A DNA stretch of 64,000 nucleotides from Rhizobacter sp. (lineage in GTDB: Bacteria > Pseudomonadota > Gammaproteobacteria > Burkholderiales > Burkholderiaceae_C): NCBI GenBank assembly GCA_025350965.1, contig JANXWV010000135.1, positions 90,402-154,401 on the forward strand, read 5' to 3'. A model generated the notes under the pieces. The model did no database searches and had not been told where the DNA came from. It saw nothing but the letters and a program-made list of their open reading frames with translations. This document shows, piece by piece, positions 1-14,680 of this stretch. Both the position numbers and the translations under genes were made by a program. Position 1 is the first letter of the stretch. Each line of letters begins with the position of its first letter.

Positions 1-1040
1 CGTTCGCGCGCATGGTCTACCGAGTGCGGCTGGGCTACACCGATGAGCGCTCGCTGGCCGCGATCAACCCGAAGTCGACGGTCGTGTTCGTCATGAACCA
101 CCGCTCGAACATGGACTACATCCTTGTCTCTTTCCTCGCTGCCGAGCGCGTGGCGTTGAGCTATGCGGTGGGCGAGTGGGCGCGCATCTGGCCGCTGCAG
201 GGTTTGATCCGCGCAATGGGTGCGTACTTCGTGCGCCGCAACTCGGGCGACCCGCTTTACCGCATGGTGCTGCAACGCTATGTGCAGATGGCCACCGAAG
301 GCGGCGTTCCGCAGGCCATGTACCCGGAGGGCGGCCTGACGGTGGACGGGCTGCTGCGCGAGCCCAAGCTCGGCCTGCTCGACTACATGCTCAAGGGCTT
401 CAACCCCGAGGGCGAGCGCGACCTGGTGTTCATTCCCGTGGGCATCAACTACGACCGCGTGATCGAAGACCGCACGCTGCTGCGCAAGCTCGACGCGAGG
501 CCGCCGCGCGGCAGCCTGGTGCGCACCTTGCGCATCACCGGCACCTACCTTGCGCGTCAGTTCGTCTTCACGCTGCTCGGCAAGCGCTACCGCTACGGCT
601 ATGCCTGCGTGAACTTCGGGCAGCCCGTGTCGATGCGCGAGCACGTGCGTGCGCAGGCCATCGACTTCCGCGCGCTGGACGACGCCGCCCGGCGCATTGC
701 CGTGGCCGATGTGGGTCAGTCGTTGATGCGCAGCATCGGGCAGATCGTGCCCGTGTTGCCGGTGCCATTGGTGGCGACCGTGTTTCTGCGTGACCCGACT
801 CGCGCGCTGACCGAGCTGGAACTGAAGTCAGCGGTTGTGGCCCTGATCGAGGTCGTGGAAGCGCAAGGTGCGCATGTCTACGTACCGCGCACCGACCGCG
901 ACTACGCGCTGACCGTGGGCCTGCGCATGCTGACCTTGCGGCACCTGGTGGTCGAGCGTGATGGCCTCTACAGCATCAACCCGGCTGAGATCCGCGTGCT
1001 GGCGTACTACGCCAACTCGATCGCGCACATGGTCCGATAG
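1..1040 (+). CDS. PlsB/PlsC-like glycerolipid acyltransferase, 5'-truncated by window start
   Basis: NHRSNMDY (HX4D acyltransferase motif) and MYPEGGLT motifs; reading frame appears open upstream of the ATG at 12. Confidence 0.8.
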   Translation, partial: FARMVYRVRLGYTDERSLAAINPKSTVVFVMNHRSNMDYILVSFLAAERVALSYAVGEWARIWPLQGLIRAMGAYFVRRNSGDPLYRMVLQRYVQMATEGGVPQAMYPEGGLTVDGLLREPKLGLLDYMLKGFNPEGERDLVFIPVGINYDRVIEDRTLLRKLDARPPRGSLVRTLRITGTYLARQFVFTLLGKRYRYGYACVNFGQPVSMREHVRAQAIDFRALDDAARRIAVADVGQSLMRSIGQIVPVLPVPLVATVFLRDPTRALTELELKSAVVALIEVVEAQGAHVYVPRTDRDYALTVGLRMLTLRHLVVERDGLYSINPAEIRVLAYYANSIAHMVR

Positions 1041-1063
1041 GCGCCGACCCGATCCACAAAAGA

Positions 1064-1093
1064 GAAGGGGGCCCAAAGGGCCCCCGCCTTCCG
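1064..1093. terminator. bidirectional intrinsic terminator between convergent genes
   Basis: perfect hairpin GGGGGCCC-AAA-GGGCCCCC at 1067-1085, T-rich on the minus-strand side. Confidence 0.7.
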
Positions 1094-1108
1094 TCCCGCC
1101 GATAGGCT

Positions 1109-1801
1109 TTAGTCGCTGGAGTTCGCAAACCCCAGGATCGCCAGCAGCGACTGGAACACGTTGTACAGGCTCAAATACACGCCCAGCGTGGCGCTGATGT
1201 AGTTCGTTTCTTCGCCGTCTTTCACCCGCTTCAGGTCGTACAGGATGAACGCAGAGAAGATGCCGATGGCCAGCACCGAGATCGTGGTCATCAGCGCGCT
1301 CGACTGGATGAAGATGTTGGCAAGGCCCGCCACCAGAACCATGATCATCCCGATGAACAGGAACTTGCCCATGCTCGACAGGTCGCGCTTGATGATCGAC
1401 GACAACGCCGCCATGCCGAAGAAGATCAGGCCCGTGCCCGCGAACGCCGTCATGATCAGCCCGGCGCCGTTCGCCTGGCCGAGCACCGCGCCGATCAGGC
1501 GCGACAGCATCAGGCCCATGAAGAAGGTGAAGCCCAGAAGCACCGGCACGCCCGCCGAAGAGTTCTTGGTCTTCTCGATGGCGAACATGAAGCCGAACGC
1601 GCCGGCCAGGAAGACGATGGCGCTCATGCCCGGGCCCATGGCGCGGGTGATGCCGGTCGTCACGCCGACCCAGGCGCCGAGCACGGTGGGCACCATCGAC
1701 AGCGCGAGCAGCCAGTACGTGTTGCGCAGCACGCGGTTGCGTTGCTCGATCGACGCGACTTCGCCGTAGCCGGCGTAGTTGGCTTGCAGGGGTTGGTTCA
1801 T
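1109..1801 (-). CDS. Bax inhibitor-1/YccA family membrane protein
   Basis: multi-TM protein with typical N-terminus (EQRNRVLRNTYWLLALSMVPT) and YDLKRV near the C-terminus. Confidence 0.9.
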   Translation of the reverse strand: MNQPLQANYAGYGEVASIEQRNRVLRNTYWLLALSMVPTVLGAWVGVTTGITRAMGPGMSAIVFLAGAFGFMFAIEKTKNSSAGVPVLLGFTFFMGLMLSRLIGAVLGQANGAGLIMTAFAGTGLIFFGMAALSSIIKRDLSSMGKFLFIGMIMVLVAGLANIFIQSSALMTTISVLAIGIFSAFILYDLKRVKDGEETNYISATLGVYLSLYNVFQSLLAILGFANSSD

Positions 1802-1990
1802 TGAACGCTCCAGGTTGATGAAACGGGTGTCTGACCCGCGCCGTGAATTCTAGTTCCGCAGCGGCGCAATTCGTCAGTTTCGTGCGAAGGCCGGAACATC
1901 GGCGCCCGCGGTCGAATTTCAAGGGGCCGGTGTGGCGCATGCGCGGTTTGTCCGTAAAGTTGCAGGCTTTGGACGACCACCTCGCACACG

Positions 1991-2398
1991 ATGAACACCA
2001 AACCTTGCCTCACCTTCGACGACGCCAGGCGCATGGCGGCTGCCGCCGAGGCCGAAGCGCGTGCAAACCAATGGGCGGTGGCGATTGCCATCGTCGATGA
2101 CGGCGGCCACCTGATGTGGTTCCAGCGGCTCGACGGCACGGCGGCGATCTCGTCGTACATCGCCCCGGCCAAGGCACGCACCGCCGCGCTGGGCCGGCGT
2201 GAGAGCCGCGTGTACGAGGAGATCATCAACAAGGGCCGCGTCTCGTTCCTGAGCGCGCCCGAGCTCGAAGGCATGCTCGAAGGCGGTGTGCCCATCATCC
2301 GGGGCGAGCACTGCCTCGGGGCAGTGGGCGTGAGTGGTGTGAAGTCTGCTGAAGACGCACAGGTCGCCAAGGCGGGCATCGCCGCGCTGGGTGACTGA
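1991..2398 (+). CDS. GlcG/HbpS-like heme-binding family protein
   Basis: LTFDDARRMAAAAEAEA..VAIVDDGGHLMWFQRLDG..KARTAA family signature. Confidence 0.85.
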   Translation: MNTKPCLTFDDARRMAAAAEAEARANQWAVAIAIVDDGGHLMWFQRLDGTAAISSYIAPAKARTAALGRRESRVYEEIINKGRVSFLSAPELEGMLEGGVPIIRGEHCLGAVGVSGVKSAEDAQVAKAGIAALGD

Positions 2399-2422
2399 GT
2401 CGAATTCTGCGGCCGCCTGGAG

Positions 2423-3349
2423 TCAGCGCCGCACCAGCAGCAGGCAGCCGCCGATGATGAGCACCGCCGATGCCGCTGTGGCGAGCGTGGGCAATTCGCC
2501 GAACAGCAAGTAGCCGAGCAGGGCAGCCCAGACGAAGCCGGTGTAGTCGAGCGGCGCAACGCGGCTGGCTTCGAGGTGTCGGAATGCGTAGGTCAGGCTG
2601 AGCAGGCCACCGGTGCCGAGCGCGCCAACCAGCGCGATCAGCCCGATGTCGCTGGCGGCCACCGGCTTCCAGGTGAACGCCGCCAGCGGTGCCAGCAACA
2701 CCGCGCCCAAGACGTTTTGCACCAGCAGGATCGTCCACGCCGAATCGGTGCGCGACTGGCTGCGTGCGAGCAGCATCACGAAGGCGAACGACAGCGCCCC
2801 GATGGCCGCACTTGCCATGCCGGCAACGCGCCCCGTGTTCACGCCACCCAAGCTCGCGCGCAACTCGGGCAGGACGGACACGGCCACGCCCGAACCGCCT
2901 AGCAGCAGCGCCCACCAGATCGCCGGCGCTGGCCGTTCTTTCAGGATCGGGATGGCAAGCAACGAGACCAATATCGGCGCGAGGTACGAAATCGTCACGG
3001 CCTGCGCCAGCGGCAGCGAGCCGAGTGCGTGAAAGTAGCTCACCAGCGAGACCAAGAGGAACAGCGAGCGCGCAATGTGCACCCGCCATGCCGCGCGGCG
3101 GGGCATGGCCGAACGGTGCCACAGCCACAGCAGCACGGCGAACACGCTGCCGGCACCGAACCGGAAGAAGCTGAGCTGCAACGCGTCGTAGCGCGGCGCC
3201 ATGAGCTTGATGCTGCTGTCCATGCTGACGAAGCACGCGGCTGCCAGGGCGCCGGCCAACAGCGGCAGGGCGCGGTGTGGGGCGGCGGCTTCGGCGGGCA
3301 GCGGTGAGCGCGTGTCGAGCGGGTCGAACGGTGCGAGGTCTGAGGGCAT
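2423..3349 (-). CDS. DMT superfamily (EamA) transporter
   Basis: about 10 hydrophobic segments, two EamA-like repeats. Confidence 0.85.
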   Translation of the reverse strand: MPSDLAPFDPLDTRSPLPAEAAAPHRALPLLAGALAAACFVSMDSSIKLMAPRYDALQLSFFRFGAGSVFAVLLWLWHRSAMPRRAAWRVHIARSLFLLVSLVSYFHALGSLPLAQAVTISYLAPILVSLLAIPILKERPAPAIWWALLLGGSGVAVSVLPELRASLGGVNTGRVAGMASAAIGALSFAFVMLLARSQSRTDSAWTILLVQNVLGAVLLAPLAAFTWKPVAASDIGLIALVGALGTGGLLSLTYAFRHLEASRVAPLDYTGFVWAALLGYLLFGELPTLATAASAVLIIGGCLLLVRR

Positions 3350-3403
3350 CCTTCGAGTCTAGTAGCGAGCCCTCGCAGCGCTCGGCGCGCTGTGGCGCTG
3401 GTC

Positions 3404-3409
3404 TATAAT
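3404..3409 (+). promoter_or_regulatory. candidate -10 element (TATAAT) of the carAB promoter
   Basis: exact TATAAT about 168 bp upstream of the carA start; no strong -35 seen. Confidence 0.4.
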
Positions 3410-3576
3410 TCAAAGGTTTACCCTCAACCCAACCGCCCAGCGAAACGAGCACTGTTTCCTGCACGGGAGTACCGGGCCCGCTTCGCTCAGAGGCGCCCGG
3501 AAATTCCATCCGATTCAAAGCGCCGCCCGGCTCGTGCCCGGCGGGCCTGAGCTGGGCGCGCAACACGGAGAATCCG

Positions 3577-4759
3577 GTGCCCGCGCAACTGCTGTTCCCC
3601 CACGCCCAGGCGATCCTGGCACTCGCAGACGGCACGGTGTTCCGAGGCATCTCGATCGGCGCCGCCGGCCACACCGTCGGCGAGGTGGTGTTCAACACCT
3701 CGATGAGCGGCTACCAGGAAATCCTGACCGACCCGAGCTACTGCCAGCAAATCGTGACGCTCACCTACCCGCACATCGGCAACTACGGCGTGTGTGCCGA
3801 AGACGTCGAGTCGCGCACAGTGTTCGCGGCCGGGCTGATCATCAAAGACCTGCCGCTTCGGGCCTCGAATTTCCGCTCGGACATGCCGCTGGACGCCTAC
3901 CTGAAGCGCGAAGGCACGGTGGCCATTGCGCAGATCGACACGCGCCAGCTGACGCGCCACCTGCGCACGCACGGCGCGCAGAACGGTTGCATCTTCACGC
4001 TGCCGCTGGGTGAGCCGATCACGTCGCCCCATGTTGCCGATGCCGTGGCCCGAGCGAAAGCCGCGCCGAGCATGGCCGGGCTCGACCTGGCCCGGGTGGT
4101 GAGCCAGCGCGAACCGAGCCATTGGACGCAGACCGAGTGGTCGCTCGAAGGCGGCTACGGCGAACTGGCCGACCCCGCTTTCCACGTGGTCGCGTACGAC
4201 TTCGGCGTTAAGAGCAACATCCTGCGCATGCTCGCCAGCCGTGGTTGCCGGGTCACCGTGGTGCCGGCGCAGACCCCGGCCGGCGACGTCCTCGCACTGA
4301 GGCCCGACGGCATCTTCCTGAGCAACGGGCCCGGCGACCCCGAACCCTGCGACTACGCGATTGCCGCCACGCGCGAGCTCATCGAGACCGGCATTCCGAC
4401 CTTCGGCATCTGCCTGGGCCACCAGATCATGGCGCTGGCCTCGGGCGCCAACACGTTCAAGATGAAGTTCGGTCACCACGGCGCCAACCACCCGGTGAAA
4501 GACCTCGACACCGGCCGCGTCAGCATCACGAGCCAGAACCACGGCTTCGCGGTCGACGAGAGCAGCTTGCCGGCGAATTTGCGGCCCACGCATGTGTCGC
4601 TTTTCGACGGCACGCTGCAAGGCCTGGCCCGCACCGACAAGCCTGCGTTCTGCTTCCAGGGCCACCCGGAAGCGTCGCCCGGGCCGCACGACATTGCCTA
4701 TCTGTTCGACCGTTTCACTGCGCTGATGACATCTGCCAAGGCAGCCCCGGAGAAGAACA

Positions 4760-4767
<8 letters not shown>
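3577..4767 (+). CDS. carA: carbamoyl-phosphate synthase small subunit
   Basis: full-length homology; GATase motif [11 protein letters not shown] start. Confidence 0.97.
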
Positions 4768-8047
<3,280 letters not shown>

Positions 8048-8065
8048 ACTCCATTCTTCGACAAA

Positions 8066-8098
8066 CGCCGCCGGGTTGCCCCGGCGGCGCTTTGTTTT
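8066..8098 (+). terminator. intrinsic terminator after carB
   Basis: perfect 10-bp stem CGCCGCCGGG-TTGC-CCCGGCGGCG followed by CTTTGTTTT. Confidence 0.85.
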
Positions 8099-8164
8099 CA
8101 GCCCCAGATGTAAGCGTCATCACTCGGTGTCATCCGTCAGCGTCATATTCAAGGTTTGTTCCCC

Positions 8165-8641
8165 ATGTTCACCATTCCCCTCACGGTTCGCGGCGCAGAG
8201 AAACTCAAGGAAGAACTCGCCCGCCTCAAGGGCGCAGAGCGCCACGCGGTGATCCAGGCGATCTCGGAAGCGCGCGCGCAAGGCGACCTGTCCGAGAACG
8301 CCGAGTACGAGGCGGCGAAAGACAAGCAGGGCTTCATCGAAGGCCGCATCCTCGAGATCGAGAGCAAGCTGGCGGCCGCACAGATCATCGACCCCGCCAG
8401 CCTGAATGCAGAAGGCCGCGTGGTCTTCGGCGCCACCGTCGACCTCGAAGACGAAGACAGTGGCACGAAGGTCACCTATCAGATTGTCGGCGACGACGAA
8501 GCCGATCTGAAGCTGGGGCTCATCTCGATCAGCTCACCGATCGCGCGTGCGCTCATCAGCAAGGTCGAAGGCGACGTGGCCGAAGTTCAGGCACCCGGGG
8601 GTCTGCGCCACTACGAGATCATCGCGGTCCGGTATCGGTGA
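8165..8641 (+). CDS. greA: transcription elongation factor GreA
   Basis: [44 protein letters not shown] at 8165 preferred over TTG at 8156. Confidence 0.96.
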   Translation: MFTIPLTVRGAEKLKEELARLKGAERHAVIQAISEARAQGDLSENAEYEAAKDKQGFIEGRILEIESKLAAAQIIDPASLNAEGRVVFGATVDLEDEDSGTKVTYQIVGDDEADLKLGLISISSPIARALISKVEGDVAEVQAPGGLRHYEIIAVRYR

Positions 8642-9114
8642 CGGCGGTGATCGCGGTCCTGAACCGAGCCGCCGCCGTGCTGGCCGGGCTGTGGGCAGGG
8701 GTGCTGCTGTGCATCGGCGCCATGGCGGCGCCGGCGGCCTTCGCGGTGCTGGCATCAGTCGATGCGGGCCGCTTTGTCGGCCGATTGCTGGGGCAAGAGG
8801 CCTACTTGAGCCTGGCGCTCGCGGTGCTGCTGTTCCTGATCGAGCGCGCGCGCACGCGGCGAGTGGCCCAGGCCGGTGCGGGCTCGGTCTTCAGCGTCAA
8901 CCTCATGCTGCTGCTGGGCACGCTGTTCTGCACTGTGGCCGGGTATTTTGCGGTGCAACCGATGATGGCCGCAGCCCGAGCCGGGCAGGGGCCTTGGTCG
9001 TTCGGCGCGCTGCACGCGGTATCGGGCGGGCTGTTCCTGCTGAAGGGCGTATTGGTGCTGGCCCTTGCGTGGCGCATGGCGCCCGTTTTCAAGAAGACTG
9101 CGACGACTTCTTGA
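8638..9114 (+). CDS. DUF4149-type membrane protein
   Basis: about 4 TM segments; GTG start overlaps greA stop (GTGA). Confidence 0.75.
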   Translation: MTAVIAVLNRAAAVLAGLWAGVLLCIGAMAAPAAFAVLASVDAGRFVGRLLGQEAYLSLALAVLLFLIERARTRRVAQAGAGSVFSVNLMLLLGTLFCTVAGYFAVQPMMAAARAGQGPWSFGALHAVSGGLFLLKGVLVLALAWRMAPVFKKTATTS

Positions 9115-9565
9115 CGCTGGTCACGCGCTTCTTGGCGCGTTTCAGTTCGCCGCCGGCCGCGATGCGCATGTTGCCCACGACCGTGATCTTCTTGACCTGG
9201 GCGCGGTGGTTGCCGCTCTTCGAGAACTTCAGGATCTTCACCACGCGCGGGCCGGCGTTGCGGCCTTCGCGCTCGACCTTTTCCTTCGGTGGCATCGGGC
9301 GCCACAGCACCAGCAGCTTGCCGATGTGCTGGATCGGCGCGGCGCCGAGCGTATCGGCCAGCGTGGCGAAGGTCGTTTCGCGCATGCTTCGCTCATCGGA
9401 CATGACGCGCACCTTGATCAGGCCGTGAGCGTTCAGCGCCGCATCGACCTCCTTGCTCACCGCCGGGGTGAGGCCGTCGCCACCGATCATCACGACCGGG
9501 TCGAGGTGGTGGGCTTCAGAACGTTTTTCCTTGCGCTCGGCAGGTGTGAGTTGAATCGCAGTCAT
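9089..9565 (-). CDS. YhbY-family (CRM domain) RNA-binding protein
   Basis: [46 protein letters not shown]; start placed at the internal ATG (9565). Confidence 0.88.
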   Translation of the reverse strand: MTAIQLTPAERKEKRSEAHHLDPVVMIGGDGLTPAVSKEVDAALNAHGLIKVRVMSDERSMRETTFATLADTLGAAPIQHIGKLLVLWRPMPPKEKVEREGRNAGPRVVKILKFSKSGNHRAQVKKITVVGNMRIAAGGELKRAKKRVTSVKKSSQSS

Positions 9566-9585
9566 CCTCGTATTATCGGCCCGCA

Positions 9586-10302
9586 ATGAAGACGCAAACC
9601 AAAAGCAAAAAGGTGAACAAGCAGTGGTTGCACGACCACACGAACGACACCTACGTGAAACTCGCGCAGAAAGACGGCTACCGTGCCCGCGCCGCCTACA
9701 AGCTGAAGGAGATCGACGAGGAACTGCATCTCATCAAGCCCGGGCAGGTGGTGGTCGACCTCGGTGCGGTGCCCGGCGCGTGGAGCCAGTACGTGCGCCG
9801 CAGGTTCGCCCCGAAGGACGTGGGTGTGGGCGGGGCGGCAGCGGGGGCATTGAACGGCACGATCATCGCAATGGACATCCTGCCGTTCGAGCCCATCGAG
9901 GGCGTGAGCTTCATCCAGGGCGACTTCCATGAAGCGAGCGTGCTTGCCGAGCTGGAAGCGGCGGTTGGCGGTCGGCCGGTCGATGTGGTCCTGTCCGACC
10001 TGGCGCCAAACCTGTCAGGCATCGAAAGCTCGGACTCGGCGCGCATCTCGAACCTCGTGGAACTGGCGATCGAGTTCGCGCAAGGCCACCTGACGCCGCA
10101 GGGCGCGCTCGTGTGCAAGGTGTTTCACGGCAGCGGCTACACCCAACTCGTCACGCTGTTCAAAGCCACGTTCCGGGTGGTCAAGGCGATCAAGCCGAAG
10201 GCGTCGCGCGACAAGTCGTCGGAGACTTTCCTGGTCGGCATCGGCCTGAAGACGCCGCTCAGAAAGGTGCCCGCCGCTCCGATACCGTTGGACACGCACT
10301 GA
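9586..10302 (+). CDS. rlmE: 23S rRNA (uridine 2552) 2'-O-methyltransferase
   Basis: [44 protein letters not shown]; next to ftsH as in many proteobacteria. Confidence 0.95.
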   Translation: MKTQTKSKKVNKQWLHDHTNDTYVKLAQKDGYRARAAYKLKEIDEELHLIKPGQVVVDLGAVPGAWSQYVRRRFAPKDVGVGGAAAGALNGTIIAMDILPFEPIEGVSFIQGDFHEASVLAELEAAVGGRPVDVVLSDLAPNLSGIESSDSARISNLVELAIEFAQGHLTPQGALVCKVFHGSGYTQLVTLFKATFRVVKAIKPKASRDKSSETFLVGIGLKTPLRKVPAAPIPLDTH

Positions 10303-10354
10303 ATGGGCGGCGATACACGCTTGCCTTCCGTGGGGATTGCCCCGCTGTCGGGGG

Positions 10355-10382
10355 CTTGACTCGACTAAAATCAGCCACATAT
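10355..10382 (+). promoter_or_regulatory. candidate heat-shock (RpoH) promoter of ftsH
   Basis: CTTGACT-N13-CCACATAT against sigma-32 consensus CTTGAA-N~13-CCCCATNT. Confidence 0.5.
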
Positions 10383-10455
10383 CGAACCAACGTCGGTTGC
10401 CGAGCGCATCGCTTCGGTGACAACAGCCTGGACAAGGCCTGGAAATGGAGTCGCG

Positions 10456-12360
10456 GTGAACAATCAATGGTTCTCTAAAGTTGCAGTCTGGCTGGTGATC
10501 GCACTCGTGCTGTTCACGGTTTTCAAGCAGTTCGACCGCACCGCTTCTCAAAGCGGAATGATTGGCTACTCCGACTTTCTGGAAGAGGTGCGTGGCAAGC
10601 GCATCAAGAGCGTGCAATTGCAGGAAGGCGCTGGCGGCAGCACCGAGATCCGCGCCCGCACGAGCGACGACAAAGAGTTGCGCACCACGGCCACCTACCT
10701 CGACCGCGGCCTGATCGGCGACCTGATCAACAACAACGTCAAGTTCGACGTCAAGCCGCGCGAAGAGCCGTCGTTCCTGCTCAGCATCCTGGCTTCATGG
10801 GGCCCGATCCTGCTGCTCATCGGCGTCTGGGTCTACTTCATGCGCCAGATGCAAGGCGGCGGCAAGGGCGGCGCGTTCAGCTTCGGCAAGAGCAAGGCCC
10901 GCATGCTCGACGAGGCCAACAACACGACCACCTTCGCCGACGTTGCAGGTTGCGACGAAGCCAAGGAAGAGGTCAAGGAACTCGTGGACTTCCTGAAAGA
11001 CCCGCAGAAGTTCCAGAAGCTCGGCGGCCGCATCCCGCGCGGAGTGCTGCTCGTCGGCCCCCCAGGCACCGGCAAGACGCTGCTCGCCAAGGCCATTGCC
11101 GGTGAGGCCAAGGTGCCGTTCTTCAGCATCAGCGGCTCCGACTTCGTGGAGATGTTCGTTGGCGTCGGCGCAGCACGTGTGCGCGACATGTTCGAGCAGG
11201 CGAAGAAGAGCGCGCCGTGCATCATTTTCGTCGACGAAATCGACGCGGTCGGCCGCCACCGTGGCGCGGGCCTGGGCGGCGGCAACGACGAGCGCGAGCA
11301 AACGCTGAACCAGATGCTCGTCGAGATGGACGGCTTCGAAACCAACCTCGGCGTGATCGTGATGGCCGCCACCAACCGGCCCGACATTCTGGACCCTGCG
11401 CTGCTGCGGCCCGGGCGCTTCGACCGGCAGGTCTACGTGACGCTGCCCGATGTGCGTGGCCGCGAGCAGATCCTGAACGTGCATATGCGCAAGGTGCCGG
11501 TCGGGCAAGACATCCGCGCCGACATTCTGGCGCGCGGCACGCCCGGCTTCTCGGGTGCCGACCTCGCCAACCTCGTCAATGAAGCCGCGCTGTTCGCAGC
11601 GCGCCGGAGCGGCCGGGTGGTCGAGATGGGGGACTTCGAGAAGGCCAAGGACAAGATCATGATGGGCCCGGAGCGCAAGTCCATGGTCATGGCCGAAGAC
11701 GAGCGCCGCAACACCGCGTACCACGAGTCTGGTCATGCGCTCGTCGCGCGGCTGGTGCCGAAGGCCGACCCGGTGCACAAGGTCACGGTGATCCCGCGCG
11801 GCCGGGCACTGGGTGTCACGATGCAGTTGCCTGTCGGCGACCGCTACAGCACCGACAAGATTCGCATGCTCAGCACGATCGCCATTCTGTTCGGAGGCCG
11901 TATCGCTGAAGAGGTGTTCATCGGCGAGATGACGACGGGTGCGAGCAATGACTTCGAACGTGCCACGCACATTGCCCGTGACATGGTCACGCGCTACGGC
12001 ATGACCGATGCGCTGGGCACGATGGTCTACGCCGAGAACGAAGGCGAGGTCTTCCTGGGCCGCTCGGTCACCAAGACCACGAACATGAGCGAGCAGACCA
12101 TGCAAAGCGTGGACAAGGAGATCCGCAAGATCCTGGACGAGCAGTACGCCGTGGCGCGCAAGCTGATCGAAGACAACAAGGACAAGATGCACGCGATGGC
12201 CAAGGCGCTGCTCGAATGGGAAACCATCGACAGCGACCAGATCGACGACATCATGGAAGACAAGCTGCCGCGCCCACCGAAAGACTGGACTCCGTCTTCC
12301 ACCAAGGTGGTGCCGCCCACGCCGCCGGTCACACCGGGCAACGCGCCGGCAGCGGCCTGA
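10456..12360 (+). CDS. ftsH: ATP-dependent zinc metalloprotease FtsH
   Basis: [27 protein letters not shown]-terminus from GTG at 10456; GPPGTGKT Walker A, SRH, HESGH zinc motif. Confidence 0.97.
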   Translation: MNNQWFSKVAVWLVIALVLFTVFKQFDRTASQSGMIGYSDFLEEVRGKRIKSVQLQEGAGGSTEIRARTSDDKELRTTATYLDRGLIGDLINNNVKFDVKPREEPSFLLSILASWGPILLLIGVWVYFMRQMQGGGKGGAFSFGKSKARMLDEANNTTTFADVAGCDEAKEEVKELVDFLKDPQKFQKLGGRIPRGVLLVGPPGTGKTLLAKAIAGEAKVPFFSISGSDFVEMFVGVGAARVRDMFEQAKKSAPCIIFVDEIDAVGRHRGAGLGGGNDEREQTLNQMLVEMDGFETNLGVIVMAATNRPDILDPALLRPGRFDRQVYVTLPDVRGREQILNVHMRKVPVGQDIRADILARGTPGFSGADLANLVNEAALFAARRSGRVVEMGDFEKAKDKIMMGPERKSMVMAEDERRNTAYHESGHALVARLVPKADPVHKVTVIPRGRALGVTMQLPVGDRYSTDKIRMLSTIAILFGGRIAEEVFIGEMTTGASNDFERATHIARDMVTRYGMTDALGTMVYAENEGEVFLGRSVTKTTNMSEQTMQSVDKEIRKILDEQYAVARKLIEDNKDKMHAMAKALLEWETIDSDQIDDIMEDKLPRPPKDWTPSSTKVVPPTPPVTPGNAPAAA

Positions 12361-12385
12361 CGCAGGGCGACTGCGCTTGAACTTC

Positions 12386-12407
12386 GACGGGGCTTCGGCC
12401 CCGTTTT
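12386..12407 (+). terminator. intrinsic terminator after ftsH
   Basis: ACGGGG-CTTCGG-CCCCGT-TTT. Confidence 0.65.
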
Positions 12408-12423
12408 CCATGGTGCTCCCGCA

Positions 12424-13257
12424 ATGATCTGGCAGACCACCCGATTCAGAATCGATCTGGCGCTGCCGAAAGTCATGGGCATCGTCAACGTCACACCCGA
12501 TTCGTTTTTCGATGGAGGCGCCCATGCCGATACGCGACGCGCCATCGCGCACTGCGAGCGCCTGCTGGCAGAGGGCGCCGACATGCTGGACATCGGCGGC
12601 GAATCCACCCGCCCCGGCGCGCGCGCGGTACCCGTCGACGAAGAACTCGCGCGGGTGCTGCCGGTGCTCGATGCGGCCATCACGCTGGGCTGCCCGGTGT
12701 CGGTGGACAGCCGGCATGCGGCAGTGATGCGCGCGGTACTCGACCGGGGTGCCGACATCATCAACGACATCAACGCGCTGCAAGCGCCGGGCGCGTTGGC
12801 CGTGGTCGCGGCTCACCCCTCGTGCGGCGTGTGCCTGATGCACATGCGCGGGTCGCCCGAATCGATGCAGGAGCGGCCCGAGTACGACGATGTTCTGGCC
12901 GAGGTCGGCGCCTTCCTGCGCGAGCGCAGCGCACAAGTGCAAAGCCTCGGCGTGGGCCGCGAGCGTATCGTGCTCGACCCCGGCATCGGCTTCGGCAAGA
13001 GCGTGGCGCACAACCTGGCGCTGCTGGCCCGGCAACCGGAGTTGCTGGCACTGGGCCACCCGCTGCTCGTGGGCTGGTCGCGCAAGTCGTCGCTCGGCGC
13101 GATCACGGGGCGGGACGTGACACAGCGCGGCCCGGCCAGCCTGGCGGCGGCGTTGGCGGCGGTGCAGCGGGGGGCGCGAATCGTCCGCGTGCACGATGTG
13201 GCGGCCACGGTCGACGCACTGAAGGTCTGGCGTGCCGCCGGCCTCGGGCCTCGATAA
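12424..13257 (+). CDS. folP: dihydropteroate synthase
   Basis: [27 protein letters not shown].. Confidence 0.96.
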   Translation: MIWQTTRFRIDLALPKVMGIVNVTPDSFFDGGAHADTRRAIAHCERLLAEGADMLDIGGESTRPGARAVPVDEELARVLPVLDAAITLGCPVSVDSRHAAVMRAVLDRGADIINDINALQAPGALAVVAAHPSCGVCLMHMRGSPESMQERPEYDDVLAEVGAFLRERSAQVQSLGVGRERIVLDPGIGFGKSVAHNLALLARQPELLALGHPLLVGWSRKSSLGAITGRDVTQRGPASLAAALAAVQRGARIVRVHDVAATVDALKVWRAAGLGPR

Positions 13258-13282
13258 TTCGAAGTCAGGAGACGAGCACGAC

Positions 13283-14611
13283 ATGAGCAGAACCTATTTC
13301 GGTACCGACGGCATTCGCGGCGCAGTGGGCCAGGCGCCCATCACGGCTGACTTCATGTTGCGGCTTGGCCATGCGGTCGGCCGCGTCCTCAAGGTGCGCG
13401 AGGCCAAGCCGACCGTGCTGATCGGCAAGGACACCCGCATTTCGGGCTACATGATCGAGTCAGCGCTCGAGGCCGGCTTTGCGTCGGCAGGTGTCGATGT
13501 GCTGCTCACCGGCCCGCTGCCCACGCCCGGCGTTGCGTACCTGACCCGCGCGCTGCGGCTGAGCCTCGGCGTGGTGATCAGCGCGTCGCACAACCCGTTC
13601 GCCGACAACGGCATCAAGTTCTTCTCGGCGCGCGGCCAGAAGCTGCCCGACGCGTGGGAGCAGCAGGTCGAAGCGGCGCTCGAGCAGCCCCCCCAATGGG
13701 TCGATTCCGCAGGCCTGGGCAGGGCGCGCCGGCTCGACGATGCGCGTGGCCGCTACATCGAGTTCTGCAAAGGGACCTTCAGCAGCGAACTGTCGCTGAA
13801 AGGCCTGAAAATCGTTGTCGATGCGGCGCACGGCGCGGCCTACCACGTGGCGCCGGACGTGTTTCACGAACTCGGCGCCGAGGTCATTGCCATCGGCTGC
13901 AGCCCCGATGGCACCAACATCAACGCCGGGTTCGGCGCTACGGCACCTGCAGCGTTGGTGGCTGCGGTCAAGGCGCATGGTGCGCACTACGGTGTGGCAC
14001 TCGATGGGGACGCCGATCGCCTGCAACTGGTCGATGCGTCGGGCCGTCTCTACAACGGCGACGAACTGCTCTACCTGATGGTGGCCGATCGCCTCGACCA
14101 AGGGCTGCCCGTGCAAGGCGCCGTCGGGACGTTGATGACGAACATGGCGGTCGAGTTGGCGCTGCGCGAGCGCGGCGTCGAGTTCGTGCGTGCCAAGGTC
14201 GGTGACCGCTATGTGCTGGAAGAACTTGCCGCGCGCGGCTGGCATCTCGGCGGCGAAGGCTCGGGTCACCTGCTTGCGCTCGACAAGCACACCACTGGCG
14301 ACGGCATCGTCAGCGCTTTGCTCGTGTTGCAGGCGGCCAGCCGCACCGGCCGGACGATGGCGCAGTTGCTGGAGGGTGTGACGCTGTTCCCGCAGACGCT
14401 GATCAACGTGCGCCTGAAGCCGGGCGTCGACTGGAAGGCGAACCGGTCTCTGGCTGAGGCCGAGGTGGCAGTCAGAAAAGAACTGGGCGACGCGGGCAGG
14501 GTGCTGATCCGGCCCTCCGGCACCGAGCCGTTGGTGCGTGTGATGGTCGAAGCGCGCGACCCGACCCAGTCCAGGCGTTGTGCCGAGCGCATGGCCAACA
14601 CGCTGCGTTGA
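13283..14611 (+). CDS. glmM: phosphoglucosamine mutase
   Basis: [16 protein letters not shown]; active-site [16 protein letters not shown]. Confidence 0.97.
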   Translation: MSRTYFGTDGIRGAVGQAPITADFMLRLGHAVGRVLKVREAKPTVLIGKDTRISGYMIESALEAGFASAGVDVLLTGPLPTPGVAYLTRALRLSLGVVISASHNPFADNGIKFFSARGQKLPDAWEQQVEAALEQPPQWVDSAGLGRARRLDDARGRYIEFCKGTFSSELSLKGLKIVVDAAHGAAYHVAPDVFHELGAEVIAIGCSPDGTNINAGFGATAPAALVAAVKAHGAHYGVALDGDADRLQLVDASGRLYNGDELLYLMVADRLDQGLPVQGAVGTLMTNMAVELALRERGVEFVRAKVGDRYVLEELAARGWHLGGEGSGHLLALDKHTTGDGIVSALLVLQAASRTGRTMAQLLEGVTLFPQTLINVRLKPGVDWKANRSLAEAEVAVRKELGDAGRVLIRPSGTEPLVRVMVEARDPTQSRRCAERMANTLR

Positions 14612-14680
14612 AGAGGCCGCACCCGAGCCTCGCCGGCCCGGGCGCGTCTCGAGCGGTGTCAACCCGAGGTCAGGTCGATC

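Noticed and set aside
10795-13284. 829-aa minus-strand ORF antisense to ftsH/folP
   Set aside because: His/Arg/Ala/Gly-biased translation with no recognisable motifs; shadows confidently identified genes; typical high-GC spurious ORF.
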